DNA of 53,974 bases from Phycisphaeraceae bacterium (GTDB lineage: Bacteria > Planctomycetota > Phycisphaerae > Phycisphaerales > UBA1924): the NCBI GenBank assembly GCA_019636565.1, contig JAHBXG010000027.1:1-53974 (forward strand). The letters run 5' to 3'. Positions 35,417 through 44,329 of the stretch are shown here, piece after piece (position 1 is the first letter of the stretch; each line of letters begins with the position of its first letter). The notes under the pieces were generated by a model. The model saw only the letters and a program-made list of their open reading frames with translations. It was not told the origin of the DNA and made no database searches. The position numbers and the translations under genes are program-made.

Positions 35417-35857
35417 CTAACCGATCAGGTCGAGCACCATGCCGCGGATGATCTGGTCCGCGGACTTGTTCATGTTTTCGAGCAGTTTGTTAGTTTGCTG
35501 AAACGACGTATAGAGCTGCGCGGCCTTGAAGAGTTTCGCACCTTCGGTCCGCAGGGTCCGTTCCGATTTCACGTTATCGGGGACTTCCGGCATGGACGCG
35601 ATCTGGGAGGCGAGGCGTGCCGCGGCCTTCTCGCTGGCCTGGTTGCTCTTGGTCAGGTAGAGGTCAAACGGTGTCGGGGGCGCGTTGGTGAGCAATGCGC
35701 GGAGATACTGGTTCTGCGAGAGCAGAACCACGTCGTACGGCGCTTGAATGCCCGGAGATACAACCGCCGTCGTCGTGCCGTCATTTCGAATGACGGCGGG
35801 AACGAGCGTCGGTCCCTGTTCAATTCTGGTCACCGGCGGGAGCACACAGAGACACAT
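35417..35857 (-). CDS. Hypothetical protein
   Basis: ATG 35855-35857 (MCLCVLPPVTRIEQGP) gives 146 residues; the frame is open upstream to 36166, but that part is Arg-rich shadow sequence. The C-terminal half is helical (NQASEKAAARLASQIA, then KLFKAAQLYTSFQQTNKLLENM) and probably forms a coiled coil. No signal peptide or known domain is visible and there is no clear ribosome binding site. It is convergent with the SpoIID-like gene, 18 bases away. The following 35858-36040 stretch holds no identifiable feature apart from the queA start. Confidence 0.5.
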   Translation of the reverse strand: MCLCVLPPVTRIEQGPTLVPAVIRNDGTTTAVVSPGIQAPYDVVLLSQNQYLRALLTNAPPTPFDLYLTKSNQASEKAAARLASQIASMPEVPDNVKSERTLRTEGAKLFKAAQLYTSFQQTNKLLENMNKSADQIIRGMVLDLIG

Positions 35858-36040
35858 GTCAACGGCTGTGCCACCGGCAGTGACGCGGGCGAAGCCCCGA
35901 TAAATCGCGGGTTTTTCGCGCCCCAACGGGAGTCGTGGGGCTTGCGCCCGGTTCGAGGAGTTCCGTCTGTAACGACTGTGGCGGATCGGAAACGTCCGAG
36001 GTGGAACGTTGACCACACGCAACACGACCAAAGATGGCCG

Positions 36041-37174
36041 GTGCTGCGAACGAGCGAACTCGAATACGAATTGCCGGAAGATCGAATAGCGGTGGAACCG
36101 GCCTCGCCCCGGGATAGCGCGCGGCTGATGGCGGTCTCCCGTGCGAGCGGCGCGATCGTGGAGCACGCGGCGGTGCGGGATTTGGCGAAGTTTCTAAGAG
36201 CCGGCGATGTGCTGGTCTTCAACACGACCAAGGTGGTACCGGCCCGGCTTATGGGCAAACGAGAAGATACCGGTGGAGCAGTAGAGGGTCTGTTCCTCTC
36301 GCGGGAATTGGACGGTTCGGGCGAGCGTTGGACCGCGTTGCTTCGGGCGAAGAAGGTCCGGCCGGGGATGCGTTTTGCATTGGAAGACCGTCTGGGGCAA
36401 TCGAGCGGGGTTGTCCTTGAGGCGATTGCACCCGTCGAGGGCGAGGCGGGCGCGTGGGTGGTCTCGGTCGAAAACCCGTCGGGGGGCGACGCGCTGGAGC
36501 GAGCGGGGCACACGCCTCTGCCGCCGTACATCCTCAAGGCACGTGAGCACGCGCACCTGCAGGGCGATGAGAAGGCGGATCGGGCCCGCTACCAGACGGT
36601 GTATGCGGATCGTCCGGGTTCGGTCGCTGCTCCGACTGCGGGGTTGCATTTCACCGTGCCGCTGCTGGCCGAGTTGGAACGGATTGGCGTCGAACGGGTG
36701 GATGTCACGCTGCACGTGGGCACCGGGACCTTCCGTCCCGTCGAGGTGTCGGTGGTCGAGCAGCATCCGATGCATTCGGAATGGTGTTCGGCGTCAAGGG
36801 AATCCGTGCGCCGCGTTGTTCAGGCGAAGGGTGAGCAACGCCGCGTGATCGCGGTCGGGACGACCAGCGCCCGGACGCTGGAGAGTTTCGGGGCCGTGTT
36901 CCAATCGCTGCGAGGATCAGGCGTGAGCGAATCGGAAGCGATCGAGCGGTTACCCGATCATCTGGAGACATCGCTGCTGGTCACGCCGGGGTACGAGTGG
37001 CGATGGGTTTCGGGGATGATGACGAACTTTCATTTGCCGCGGAGCACGCTGCTGGCGATGGTGGGGGCGTTTCTGCCGGGAGAAGGGCTCTCGACACTGC
37101 GAGGGCTGTATTCAACGGCGATTCGGGACGGGTACCGCTTTTACTCGTACGGCGACGCGATGCTGATTCTGTGA
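36041..37174 (+). CDS. queA: S-adenosylmethionine:tRNA ribosyltransferase-isomerase
   Basis: GTG 36041 gives MLRTSELEYELPEDRIAVEPASPRD at the N terminus, exactly where QueA proteins begin; 377 residues. The long open frame from 35495 is discarded. It transfers the ribosyl part of SAM to 7-aminomethyl-deazaguanine in tRNA to form epoxyqueuosine. Motifs are GDVLVFNTTKVVPARLMG, GHTPLPPYI, RYQTVYADRPGSVAAPTAGLHFT, LHVGTGTFRPV, AVGTTSARTLES and MMTNFHLPRSTLLAMVGAF. The length is slightly above the 340-360 norm. Other queuosine genes are not in the window. Confidence 0.95.
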   Translation: MLRTSELEYELPEDRIAVEPASPRDSARLMAVSRASGAIVEHAAVRDLAKFLRAGDVLVFNTTKVVPARLMGKREDTGGAVEGLFLSRELDGSGERWTALLRAKKVRPGMRFALEDRLGQSSGVVLEAIAPVEGEAGAWVVSVENPSGGDALERAGHTPLPPYILKAREHAHLQGDEKADRARYQTVYADRPGSVAAPTAGLHFTVPLLAELERIGVERVDVTLHVGTGTFRPVEVSVVEQHPMHSEWCSASRESVRRVVQAKGEQRRVIAVGTTSARTLESFGAVFQSLRGSGVSESEAIERLPDHLETSLLVTPGYEWRWVSGMMTNFHLPRSTLLAMVGAFLPGEGLSTLRGLYSTAIRDGYRFYSYGDAMLIL

Positions 37175-37247
37175 GAGCGGGCTTTGCCGGATGTATTCGG
37201 CGAACCGGTCGCGTACCCACGGCATCCCAATATCCAAGGAGTGCGCG

Positions 37248-38048
37248 ATGATTGCGATCTTGATGGTCTTGGTGAGTTTGCAGTTCGCCTCGCTGCAGCC
37301 GGAAGTTCCTGTCGCCCGCGGTCAATCCAAACCCGTGGCGGTGGTGGAACTGTTCACGTCTGAAGGTTGTTCGTCGTGCCCACCGGCGGATCGGCTGCTT
37401 GCGGAATTGATCGAGCAGCACGCCAAATCGGGCGATCTGATTGCGTTGTCGTTTCATGTGGACTACTGGAACAGTCTGGGATGGAAAGACCCGTGGAGTT
37501 CTGCTGCTGCGACCGAGCGCCAGCAGGGCTATCGCGCCGGGCTAGGGGAACGAAGTCTGTACACGCCACAAATGGTCGTGGGCGGCTGGGTTGGCTTCGT
37601 GGGGTCGGATCGTGTCCGGGCAGAGCGAGAGATCGCGGCCGAACTGCGGCGGGAGAAGCAAGTGGCGGTGACTTCCGTCGCTTCATGGAAGGGAGGGACC
37701 AAACTCGGGACGGTTCTGCGTGTTTCGACCCAGCTCAAACCGAGCGGTGAGAGCGAGCGGAACGTTCGAAAGTGGACGGTTCTCGTGGCGCTTGTGGAAA
37801 AAGGCCTCGAAGCCGACGTTCGGCGCGGCGAGAATGCCGGGAAAAAACTTGCCCACGAGAACGTGGTACGGGCGTTCGCAAACCTTGAAGCAAGCGCCGA
37901 CACCGAGGCGAACCTCGATTTGGCCATTCCGGCTGATGTAGAAGTCGACCGTGCGGCGTTGGTGGTGCTGGTACAAGCCGCTCCGGGGAGGCCTATTGCC
38001 GGAGCAACGCTGATCTCGCTCCCTGAGCGAAAAGATCCGGTCAAGTAG
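37248..38048 (+). CDS. DUF1223 thioredoxin-fold secreted protein
   Basis: ATG 37248 follows a clear AAGGAG (37236-37241); 266 residues. A short hydrophobic leader (MIAILMVLVSLQFASLQ) precedes PVAVVELFTSEGCSSCPPADRLLAEL, the DUF1223 signature with two Cys in a CxxC-like CSSC. FHVDYWNSLGWKDPWSS and YTPQMVVGGWVGFVGSD are the other family blocks. The family is thioredoxin-like with unknown substrate; redox work outside the cytoplasm is a reasonable guess. It lies between queA and murA, all on the plus strand. Confidence 0.87.
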   Translation: MIAILMVLVSLQFASLQPEVPVARGQSKPVAVVELFTSEGCSSCPPADRLLAELIEQHAKSGDLIALSFHVDYWNSLGWKDPWSSAAATERQQGYRAGLGERSLYTPQMVVGGWVGFVGSDRVRAEREIAAELRREKQVAVTSVASWKGGTKLGTVLRVSTQLKPSGESERNVRKWTVLVALVEKGLEADVRRGENAGKKLAHENVVRAFANLEASADTEANLDLAIPADVEVDRAALVVLVQAAPGRPIAGATLISLPERKDPVK

Positions 38049-38188
38049 CGATATGCCCGATCCGGAAGCAGGGCGACGAGGCAGGATCCTCGGCCTGCGC
38101 CTCTGTGAGCCGGTCTCTGGTGCGGGGAACGTCGGGGAACCGATATAAGATTCGCGCGCCGGATCGGTCGCCGCACGGAGGCACGGGA

Positions 38189-39511
38189 ATGGATACGTTC
38201 GTGATCGAGGGTGGTCGGCGCCTGGAGGGCAAGCTCCGGATCAACGGGAGCAAGAATGCCGCGCTCCCGCTCATGTGCGTGCCTTTGCTGACGGATGAGC
38301 CCGTGACGCTCCGCGACGTACCGAATCTGGCCGACGTCCGGAGCCTGCGGAATCTGCTGGCCGAACTGGGCTGCGTGCAGATTGGTGAGCAGCCGGGGAT
38401 GATGCGGCTGCACACGCAGGATCCCACCAAGAGCCACGCACGTTACGAGATCGTCCGCACCATGCGGGCGAGCATCAGCACGCTCGGGCCGATGGTCGCT
38501 AAGCGTGGCTACGCGAAGATTTCGATGCCGGGTGGTTGCGCGATCGGTGATCGACCGGTCGATCTTCACTTGCGAGGCTTGGCGGCGCTGGGTGTAGAAA
38601 TCACGCTCGACGGGGGCGACATCATCGCAAAGGCCCCCCGCAAAGGCCTGCACGGCGCGACGATTTTCCTTGGCGGTCAGTTTGGATCAACCGTGCTGGG
38701 AACGGCCAACGTGCTGTGCGCCGCGACATTGGCGAAGGGCACCACGGTCATTGAATCCGCGGCGTGCGAGCCCGAGATCGTGGATCTGGCAAATCTGCTC
38801 ATCAAGATGGGCGCAAAGATCTCGGGGCACGGTTCGCCGCGATTGATTGTTGAGGGCGTGGAGCGGCTGTCGGGGGTTGATTACACCGTCATGGCGGATC
38901 GCATTGAGGCCGGCACATTCATGCTGGCCGCGGCGATCACCAACGGCGATATCACGCTCGAGAACTGCCCGATCGACGCGATGCTGGTGGTCAAGGACAA
39001 ACTCAACGCGATGGGGATTCAACTGGCGGTAACCGGGAGCGATCTGCTGCGGGCGACCGTTCGGGTAACGAGCGCCCGGACCTTGAAGCCGGTCGAGTTC
39101 ACCACCCAGCCACACCCGGGATTCCCCACGGATTTGCAGGCCCAAATGATGGCGACGCTGACACTGGCCGACGGCAACAGCGTGATCACGGAGCGCATCT
39201 TTCCCGAGCGGTTCATGCACGTCGCCGAACTTTCGCGGATGGGTGCGAGGCTGATGCGCCAAGGTCCGACGGTGATCGTGAGTGGGGTGCGGAAGCTGGT
39301 GGGTGCACCCGTGATGGCGAGCGATCTTCGAGCCAGCGCCGGGCTGGTGCTGGCGGGAATGGCCGCCGAGGGTACCACGACGATCAACCGGGTCTATCAC
39401 CTCGATCGCGGGTACGAGAAGATGGAAGACCGGCTGGCTTCGCTGGGAGCCCATATCCGGCGGGTGGACGACAAGGACTTACCGAGCCACCTGACCGGCG
39501 GCGCTGATTAG
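38189..39511 (+). CDS. murA: UDP-N-acetylglucosamine 1-carboxyvinyltransferase
   Basis: ATG 38189 (MDTFVIEGGRRLEGK) is preceded by an ACGGAGG site; 440 residues. It transfers enolpyruvate from PEP to UDP-GlcNAc, the first committed step of peptidoglycan synthesis. INGSKNAALPLM holds Lys22 and Asn23. The mobile loop SMPGGCAIGDRPVDLHL carries catalytic Cys117 (fosfomycin target), not the Asp variant. RIEAGTFMLAAAIT and HPGFPTDLQAQMM are further landmarks. It shows that this lineage makes at least the peptidoglycan precursor. Confidence 0.96.
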   Translation: MDTFVIEGGRRLEGKLRINGSKNAALPLMCVPLLTDEPVTLRDVPNLADVRSLRNLLAELGCVQIGEQPGMMRLHTQDPTKSHARYEIVRTMRASISTLGPMVAKRGYAKISMPGGCAIGDRPVDLHLRGLAALGVEITLDGGDIIAKAPRKGLHGATIFLGGQFGSTVLGTANVLCAATLAKGTTVIESAACEPEIVDLANLLIKMGAKISGHGSPRLIVEGVERLSGVDYTVMADRIEAGTFMLAAAITNGDITLENCPIDAMLVVKDKLNAMGIQLAVTGSDLLRATVRVTSARTLKPVEFTTQPHPGFPTDLQAQMMATLTLADGNSVITERIFPERFMHVAELSRMGARLMRQGPTVIVSGVRKLVGAPVMASDLRASAGLVLAGMAAEGTTTINRVYHLDRGYEKMEDRLASLGAHIRRVDDKDLPSHLTGGAD

Positions 39512-39576
39512 CCAGTAAGTCGCGGTAATTCGAACCATTCGAGGGTTCGTCCCGGTATCAACCCGAACGCGGGTGA

Positions 39577-39593
39577 ACACGCCATTGGCGTGT
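39577..39593. other. Palindromic hairpin after murA
   Basis: ACACGCC (39577-39583) and GGCGTGT (39587-39593) form a 7-bp perfect stem with a 3-base loop. It lies between the murA stop (39511) and the thioredoxin-fold gene (39640). No T-run follows, so it may be a weak terminator or an operator for the next gene. Confidence 0.3.
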
Positions 39594-39639
39594 CCGTATC
39601 ATTCCGGGAAGGGGGGTTTGACCCCCGCAGGAGCGACCA

Positions 39640-41004
39640 ATGAGGAAGCGTTTTTCGGCGTGCTGGAAGTCGGCCATCGTTCTTTCCATGATGGCTGGCA
39701 TCGGCGCGTCTTCGCTGGCGGCTGGGGATAGTTTCGATCCGCTCCGCAAGGGCGCCGGTGAGAACCGGGTCAAGTTGACCTCGATGGAGCGCAAGCCTTT
39801 CGACTGGTCGCTCCTGGGCGAACTCTCGGACTGGAAGAACGGCACGGCGCCGAGCGCGGCAACGCTGGATGGGAAAGTGGTGCTGATCGTGACGTACTCC
39901 GACTGGTACCGGCCTGCGGCGCGGGCGCTGGCGATCGCCCGGAAGGCGGCGGAGACGTACGGGGCGGACGGGCTCGTGGTGATCGCGGCGCACAATCCGG
40001 ATGGATGGAAGGATGCGGCCAAACCGGAAGCACCTGCCGGAACGACCATGCTGCTCGCGCACGATGAGAAGGGAAACTTCCGCAAGTCCCTTCTGAGTGT
40101 GCAGGACCCGAATTTCTATCTTGTCGATCGCGCCGGTCAGTTGCGATTCGCCGACATCGCGAACGAATCGGTCGAAGAGGCGATTCAGTTTCTCGTATCG
40201 GAAAAGCGAGATGATGCCGCGAACATCAACCAGCGAGCGGCCGACGCCAGGCGGGCCCGCGAAGTACAGGACAGCAAGACCGCTTCACTGAACAATCAGA
40301 ACGACCTGCTCCGCAACCTGCCCGAGTTGAGTTTTACCGCTCCGACTGCGCAGGAATACACGGATGCCAATTGGCCCAAGCTGCCGACGGATGAACGGGG
40401 CTCGACCACTTCCGAGTCCCACAAGATCACCCTTCCCAACGCGGGCTGGTCTCCGGCGCAGCCACCCCTGACCGGGCGCGCGACACTGCTCTACTTCTGG
40501 AACCCGGGCATTCCGGCCTCGTACGAGCAGATGCAGAGGGTTGCCGATCTCATGCAGCGCCAACACCAGCGAGATCTGGTAGTTGTGGGTGTTCTGAGTG
40601 ATTTCACCTCACTCGGATCCCGAGACGACAAGCTGACCGACGAGGAACGCGCCAAGAAGGTGTTGACGCCCGAGACGGCGTTGAAGCGGATTCAGGAATT
40701 TCAGACGGCGCGCCGTTACGACCACGCGATGGTGGTCGATCTTTCGGGTTCGGTGCTCAAGACAGTCACTTCGGAATCAGAGATTCCGCTTCCCTACGTC
40801 GCGGTTGTTTCCTCGGATGGGATGACGCGGTGGTGGGGCTTCATCGGTTCGCCACAGGCCCGCGGCGCGCTCGATCGAGTTCTCGAAGTGGACCCTGGCA
40901 TTCAGGCCAGGCGCAAGGCCGAATCGGAGTATCTGCGCAACGTGAAGGGTGGCGAGGCGGTCTCGCAACCCGCGGGGCAGACCTCCAACCCGCCCAAGAA
41001 GTGA
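39640..41004 (+). CDS. Tandem thioredoxin-fold (redoxin-like) exported protein without active-site cysteines
   Basis: ATG 39640 follows a GCAGGAG site; 454 residues with a signal peptide (KSAIVLSMMAGIGASSLAAG). Two thioredoxin-like domains are visible. The first, about residues 65-190, has VVLIVTYSDWYRPAARALAIARKAAE. The second, about 275-430, has GRATLLYFWNPGIPASYEQMQRVADL and later PLPYVAVVSSDG with the conserved cis-proline position. In TlpA/redoxin proteins the first strand is followed by WCxxC; here the sites read WYRPA and WNPGIP, so neither domain has redox cysteines. The tail is Pro/Gln/Lys-rich. A binding or scaffold role is more likely than disulfide chemistry. TrmL overlaps its stop. 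Confidence 0.7.
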   Translation: MRKRFSACWKSAIVLSMMAGIGASSLAAGDSFDPLRKGAGENRVKLTSMERKPFDWSLLGELSDWKNGTAPSAATLDGKVVLIVTYSDWYRPAARALAIARKAAETYGADGLVVIAAHNPDGWKDAAKPEAPAGTTMLLAHDEKGNFRKSLLSVQDPNFYLVDRAGQLRFADIANESVEEAIQFLVSEKRDDAANINQRAADARRAREVQDSKTASLNNQNDLLRNLPELSFTAPTAQEYTDANWPKLPTDERGSTTSESHKITLPNAGWSPAQPPLTGRATLLYFWNPGIPASYEQMQRVADLMQRQHQRDLVVVGVLSDFTSLGSRDDKLTDEERAKKVLTPETALKRIQEFQTARRYDHAMVVDLSGSVLKTVTSESEIPLPYVAVVSSDGMTRWWGFIGSPQARGALDRVLEVDPGIQARRKAESEYLRNVKGGEAVSQPAGQTSNPPKK

Positions 41005-41510
41005 GCGTCGGCCCGCTGCTGAATCTGGTGCTCCACGAGCCGGAGATTCCCAACAACACGGGGAATATCGGGCGCACGGCGCTCGTGCTCGGATGCTCTT
41101 TGCATCTGATCCGTCCGCTCGGCTTTGATACGAGCGACAAGGCGTGCCGGCGCGCGGGGCTGGATTACTGGCCGCGGCTCGACGTAAAGCACCACGATTC
41201 GTGGCAGGATTTTCGGCGCGCCGAATCGCCGGCGCGACTCTGGTATTTCTCCGCGCACGCAACGCGAAGCGTGTTCGATGCTGAATTCCGACGGGGAGAT
41301 TGGCTGGTCTTTGGCAAAGAGACGGCCGGTCTGCCCGAGTCGATCCTCGGCGAGGCGGCACCGGAGACCCGCCTGAGATTCCCCATGGTCGAGGGCGAGC
41401 GCGGGCTCAATCTGGCCACGGCGGTGTGTGCCGCGGCATACGAGGGCGTGCGTCAATTGCACGCTCGGAACGAACTGAGGATCGACGAGCGCGGCATCAT
41501 CCGTCCCTGA
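41001..41510 (+). CDS. trmL: tRNA (cytidine/uridine-34 2'-O)-methyltransferase TrmL
   Basis: GTG 41001 overlaps the previous stop (GTGA); 169 residues, matching the TrmL norm. A SPOUT-class enzyme that 2'-O-methylates the wobble base of tRNA-Leu. EPEIPNNTGNIGRTALVLGCSLHLIRPLGF is the N-terminal family signature, LVFGKETAGLPESIL and GLNLATAVCAAAYEGVRQL form the trefoil-knot SAM site. The neighbouring upstream gene is unrelated, so the overlap probably only couples translation. Confidence 0.92.
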   Translation: MSVGPLLNLVLHEPEIPNNTGNIGRTALVLGCSLHLIRPLGFDTSDKACRRAGLDYWPRLDVKHHDSWQDFRRAESPARLWYFSAHATRSVFDAEFRRGDWLVFGKETAGLPESILGEAAPETRLRFPMVEGERGLNLATAVCAAAYEGVRQLHARNELRIDERGIIRP

Positions 41511-41524
41511 TCGCGTCGCGATCA
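41508..41524. repeat. Palindrome spanning two convergent stop codons
   Basis: TGATCGCG (41508-41515) and CGCGATCA (41517-41524) form a perfect 17-base inverted repeat with one central base. The outer TGA on each strand is the stop codon of trmL and of the convergent GT4 gene. The loop is too small for a hairpin as written, so it may serve as a protein or DNA-level site or be coincidence. Confidence 0.4.
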
Positions 41525-42628
41525 ATCGGGACGCGAAGCAGTTGGAAAGACAAAGCGATCTAAAAACTCGGATGTCTTCCACACGCATTTCGAGAGGGCA
41601 TGCGCTCTTCCCTCGTGGCCCATTCGCGCACGGAGCGACGAATCGCGAGCCAGCGTCGTCATTGCGGAAGTCAATCCGGAATCGTTCTCGAAGCACAGGC
41701 CCGCGCCCGAGGCAAGTTTCTCGCGGATCGCGGGCAGATCGCGACCGATCACCGGAAGGCCGGTCAGCATTGCCTGAACGCATGCCTGCGAATATGTCTC
41801 GGAAGCGGACGCGATGATCAAGACGTCCATCGTGCGCAGGAAAGCGGGAACATCGGACGCGGGCATCCACGGATGAGCCGTCACGCGCGGCCCCCATGCG
41901 GCACGGGTTTGTTCATCGGGCGGCTGGGGAAAACTTGCGAGATGGAGTTCGCACGAATGGCGCAGGTCCGCGGGCAGCGCCGCGAAGGCCCCGACGACTC
42001 CGCTCACTCCCTTGAGCGCGGTGTCGAGTTTCCCGAGCATGCAGAATCGAACGGGGGTGGGGGGGCTGGCGTGCTGCTCGCTTGCCGGCGTGAACGCGTC
42101 CGGATTGCAGATGCCGTAGTACACGTCGATCGGTTTTCCGTCGGGTCTTGTCGGGAATTCATCGGCGACGTGCCGGCTTACGGCGACGACGCGCGCGGGC
42201 CAGTGGGCGAGCGCCTTTGAAAAGGCGGGCTTGGGCGCGGCATTGGCCTGGATCACGATTCGATCGAACGCGCCGCGCTTGAGCATCATGTTGATGCCGG
42301 GGACGACCCCGCGTGCGACGTTGCCCAGGATGGCGACTTCGAAACGGCGTTTCCGCAGGGCGATCGCGGCGGCAATCGTCGCGAAGAGCGGCTTGCGAAG
42401 CGGAGGAACCAGCACAACTTCGAGGTTCGGCGCGTTGGCCAGCGAGCCCAATTGCTGCTCGAACCTTTCCTTCCAACTGCGTTCCAGCGGCACGCAGACC
42501 CGGTGACCGAGTGAAATCAGGTCGCTCAATATCTGGAAGTCCATGATCTGGACGCCGCGGATCTGCTTGCGGGTTCGGTTCGCCAGGAACGTCGGCGCGA
42601 GATACAGGATCGAACGCGCGGCGCTCAT
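41522..42628 (-). CDS. GT4-type glycosyltransferase
   Basis: ATG 42626-42628; 368 residues. The N-terminal half (LYLAPTFLANRTRKQIRGVQIMDFQILSDLISLGHRVCVPLE) is a Rossmann-like acceptor domain. The C-terminal half has RFCMLGKLDTALKGV, AHPWMPASDVPAFLRTMDVLIIASASETYSQACVQAMLTGLPVIG and a following ENDSGL, which is the EX7E nucleotide-sugar region of GT4 enzymes in degenerate form (SETYSQACVQAM). The acceptor is unknown. It is a poor match to BshA. It lies 39 bases downstream of atpG on the same strand. Confidence 0.78.
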   Translation of the reverse strand: MSAARSILYLAPTFLANRTRKQIRGVQIMDFQILSDLISLGHRVCVPLERSWKERFEQQLGSLANAPNLEVVLVPPLRKPLFATIAAAIALRKRRFEVAILGNVARGVVPGINMMLKRGAFDRIVIQANAAPKPAFSKALAHWPARVVAVSRHVADEFPTRPDGKPIDVYYGICNPDAFTPASEQHASPPTPVRFCMLGKLDTALKGVSGVVGAFAALPADLRHSCELHLASFPQPPDEQTRAAWGPRVTAHPWMPASDVPAFLRTMDVLIIASASETYSQACVQAMLTGLPVIGRDLPAIREKLASGAGLCFENDSGLTSAMTTLARDSSLRARMGHEGRAHALSKCVWKTSEFLDRFVFPTASRPD

Positions 42629-42667
42629 CGAGCGTGGTCTCCGGAATACATCGAAAACTCGACCGGA

Positions 42668-43561
42668 CTAGCCGAGTGCCGCGGCACCCGCGACGATTTC
42701 GGTGAGTTCGGTGGTGATCTGCGCCTGGCGGGCACGGTTGTACACGCGGGTCAGACGCTTGCCCATCTTGCCCGCGTTGTCTGTCGCGGCCTTCATCGCC
42801 ACCATGCGTGCAACCTGCTCGCTCACGATGGCGTCGTTGAACGCCTGGAAGAGCACGGCCTTCACGGCGGATGGCAGCAACTCGCCCAGCAACTCCTCGG
42901 CCGAGGGGCTGAACTCATACTGCACAGTCATGCCGCTCTTGGTCTCGGGCTTGTCGGTTTTCTTCTCGATGGCGTCGGCCTTGAACGGGAGCAACTGCAT
43001 CACCGTCGGAACCTGCTTGCCCGCGGAAAGGAACTTCATGTAGATGACGTGAACGCTGGAGACCTCGCCGCTGGTGAAGCGGTCGATGTAGTTCTGGGCG
43101 AGTTCTTCGACCTTTTCGTAGCTGGGCTTGTCGCCAAATTGAGTGTGGTGCTGCGAGATCGGAATCTTGTTGTACTTGAGGAAGCCCGCGCCCTTCTTGC
43201 CGACCAGCTCGATGAAGCCGGCGCGATTGGCGGGATTCTCGCGGACAAAGTGCATGCCGGTGCGGAGGATGCTGCCGTTGTAGGGGCCGCACAGACCACG
43301 ATCGGACGTGAGCACCAGCAGAAGGGGCTTCGCGTCTGGCTTGGCCGGGCCGCCGGTGAGAAGCGGGTGCTTGATGTCGGTGAGGCTCTTTGCGAGGCTT
43401 GCAACGAGTTCAAACAGCGCATCGGTGTACGGGCGGCTGGAAACCGATCGCTGCTGCGCCGCCGAAAACTTGGCGGTGGCGATCATCTGCATCGTCTTGG
43501 TGATGCGCCGGATGTTGCCGACGGCCTTGATCCGCTTTTTGATCTCGCGAGTCTTGCCCAT
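42668..43561 (-). CDS. atpG: ATP synthase F1 gamma subunit
   Basis: ATG 43559-43561 (MGKTREIKKRIKAVGNIRRITKTMQMIATAKF) is the family start; the longer frame to 43747 is discarded; 297 residues. The protein is the rotor shaft of F1: long N-terminal helix, Rossmann-like middle with LLLVLTSDRGLCGPYNGSILR, and C-terminal helix AMKAATDNAGKMGKRLTRVYNRARQAQITTELTEIVAGAAAL. No other ATP synthase subunit gene is in the surrounding 50 kb; it sits between mntR and a glycosyltransferase. Confidence 0.94.
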   Translation of the reverse strand: MGKTREIKKRIKAVGNIRRITKTMQMIATAKFSAAQQRSVSSRPYTDALFELVASLAKSLTDIKHPLLTGGPAKPDAKPLLLVLTSDRGLCGPYNGSILRTGMHFVRENPANRAGFIELVGKKGAGFLKYNKIPISQHHTQFGDKPSYEKVEELAQNYIDRFTSGEVSSVHVIYMKFLSAGKQVPTVMQLLPFKADAIEKKTDKPETKSGMTVQYEFSPSAEELLGELLPSAVKAVLFQAFNDAIVSEQVARMVAMKAATDNAGKMGKRLTRVYNRARQAQITTELTEIVAGAAALG

Positions 43562-43646
43562 AGGGGGAGAAGCGTAGGCGTTTGGAGCCGCGGATTCGCC
43601 TCTCGCAAGCAACAGATCGGCTCGTGTTCGGTGACAAAAACGGGCC

Positions 43647-44312
43647 TTATCGCGGGTTTTCGACCATGATCTTGCCGGCCGCGGCAAACCCGAGCGCGAC
43701 CGGATTTCCACCCTCGGGGGTGACGCGGATCGACTGGGCGGGCACATCGACGGCGATCACGGTCGCGATCGCGCCGGGCTTGAGCCCCTTGCGAGCAACG
43801 AACTCCAGGAATTCACGATCCTGGTCGGCGACTCGGGCCACAACGACGCGGGCGCCGGCGGAAAACTCACACAGCGATCGCCCCCGGGCCTCGCGCACTC
43901 CTCCGGTACCGTCGGGAATCGGGTCGCCGTGCGGATCCACGATTGGGTAGCCCAGATGGCGATCGAGCGCCTCCAGCACGGCGGGTGAGATCGCGTGTTC
44001 CAGCCGTTCCGCCTCGGCGTGCACGACGCTCCAATCGAGTTTCAGGGTCTCGACCAGAAATGTCTCGATGAGGCGATGGCGGCGGAGAATGTCTCGGGCC
44101 GCGGCCCTTCCCTTGGCCGTGAGTGAAATGCCGCCGAAGCGTTCGTATCGGGCGAGTTTCGCGGCCGCGAGCTTCTTGGCCATGCTCGTCGCCGTCCCGG
44201 TGGTCACTCCGACGACGGCCGCGAGGCGTTTCATTCCCGCCTCGCCCGTGGGCGACTCGCGGCAGAGCGCTTCCAGCGCTTTCAGGTAGTTTTCGACTGC
44301 TTCGCTTGCCAT
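43647..44312 (-). CDS. mntR: DtxR/MntR-family metal-responsive regulator
   Basis: ATG 44310-44312 (MASEAVENYLKALEALC) gives 221 residues and matches the usual start. The winged helix-turn-helix has VGVTTGTATSMAKKL as recognition helix, then YERFGGISLTAKG. The dimerisation and metal region RRHRLIETFLVETLKLDWSVVHAEAERLEHAISP contains the His and Glu ligands; HLGYPIVDPHGDPIP follows. The C-terminal segment (GLKPGAIATVIAVDVPAQSIRVTPEG) is an SH3-like FeoA domain. It is cotranscribed with mntH 17 bases upstream and probably represses that operon with Mn or Fe. Confidence 0.92.
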   Translation of the reverse strand: MASEAVENYLKALEALCRESPTGEAGMKRLAAVVGVTTGTATSMAKKLAAAKLARYERFGGISLTAKGRAAARDILRRHRLIETFLVETLKLDWSVVHAEAERLEHAISPAVLEALDRHLGYPIVDPHGDPIPDGTGGVREARGRSLCEFSAGARVVVARVADQDREFLEFVARKGLKPGAIATVIAVDVPAQSIRVTPEGGNPVALGFAAAGKIMVENPR

Positions 44313-44329
44313 GCCTGATCCCGAGCGTT

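Noticed and set aside
35495..36040. N-terminal extension of QueA back to 35495
   Set aside because: QueA proteins begin at the RTSELEYELP segment; the upstream part is antisense to another ORF and lacks homology.
41522..42628. The GT4 glycosyltransferase as BshA of a bacillithiol pathway
   Set aside because: The sequence lacks the BshA-like acceptor region and sits in an unrelated context; only the generic GT4 label is supportable.
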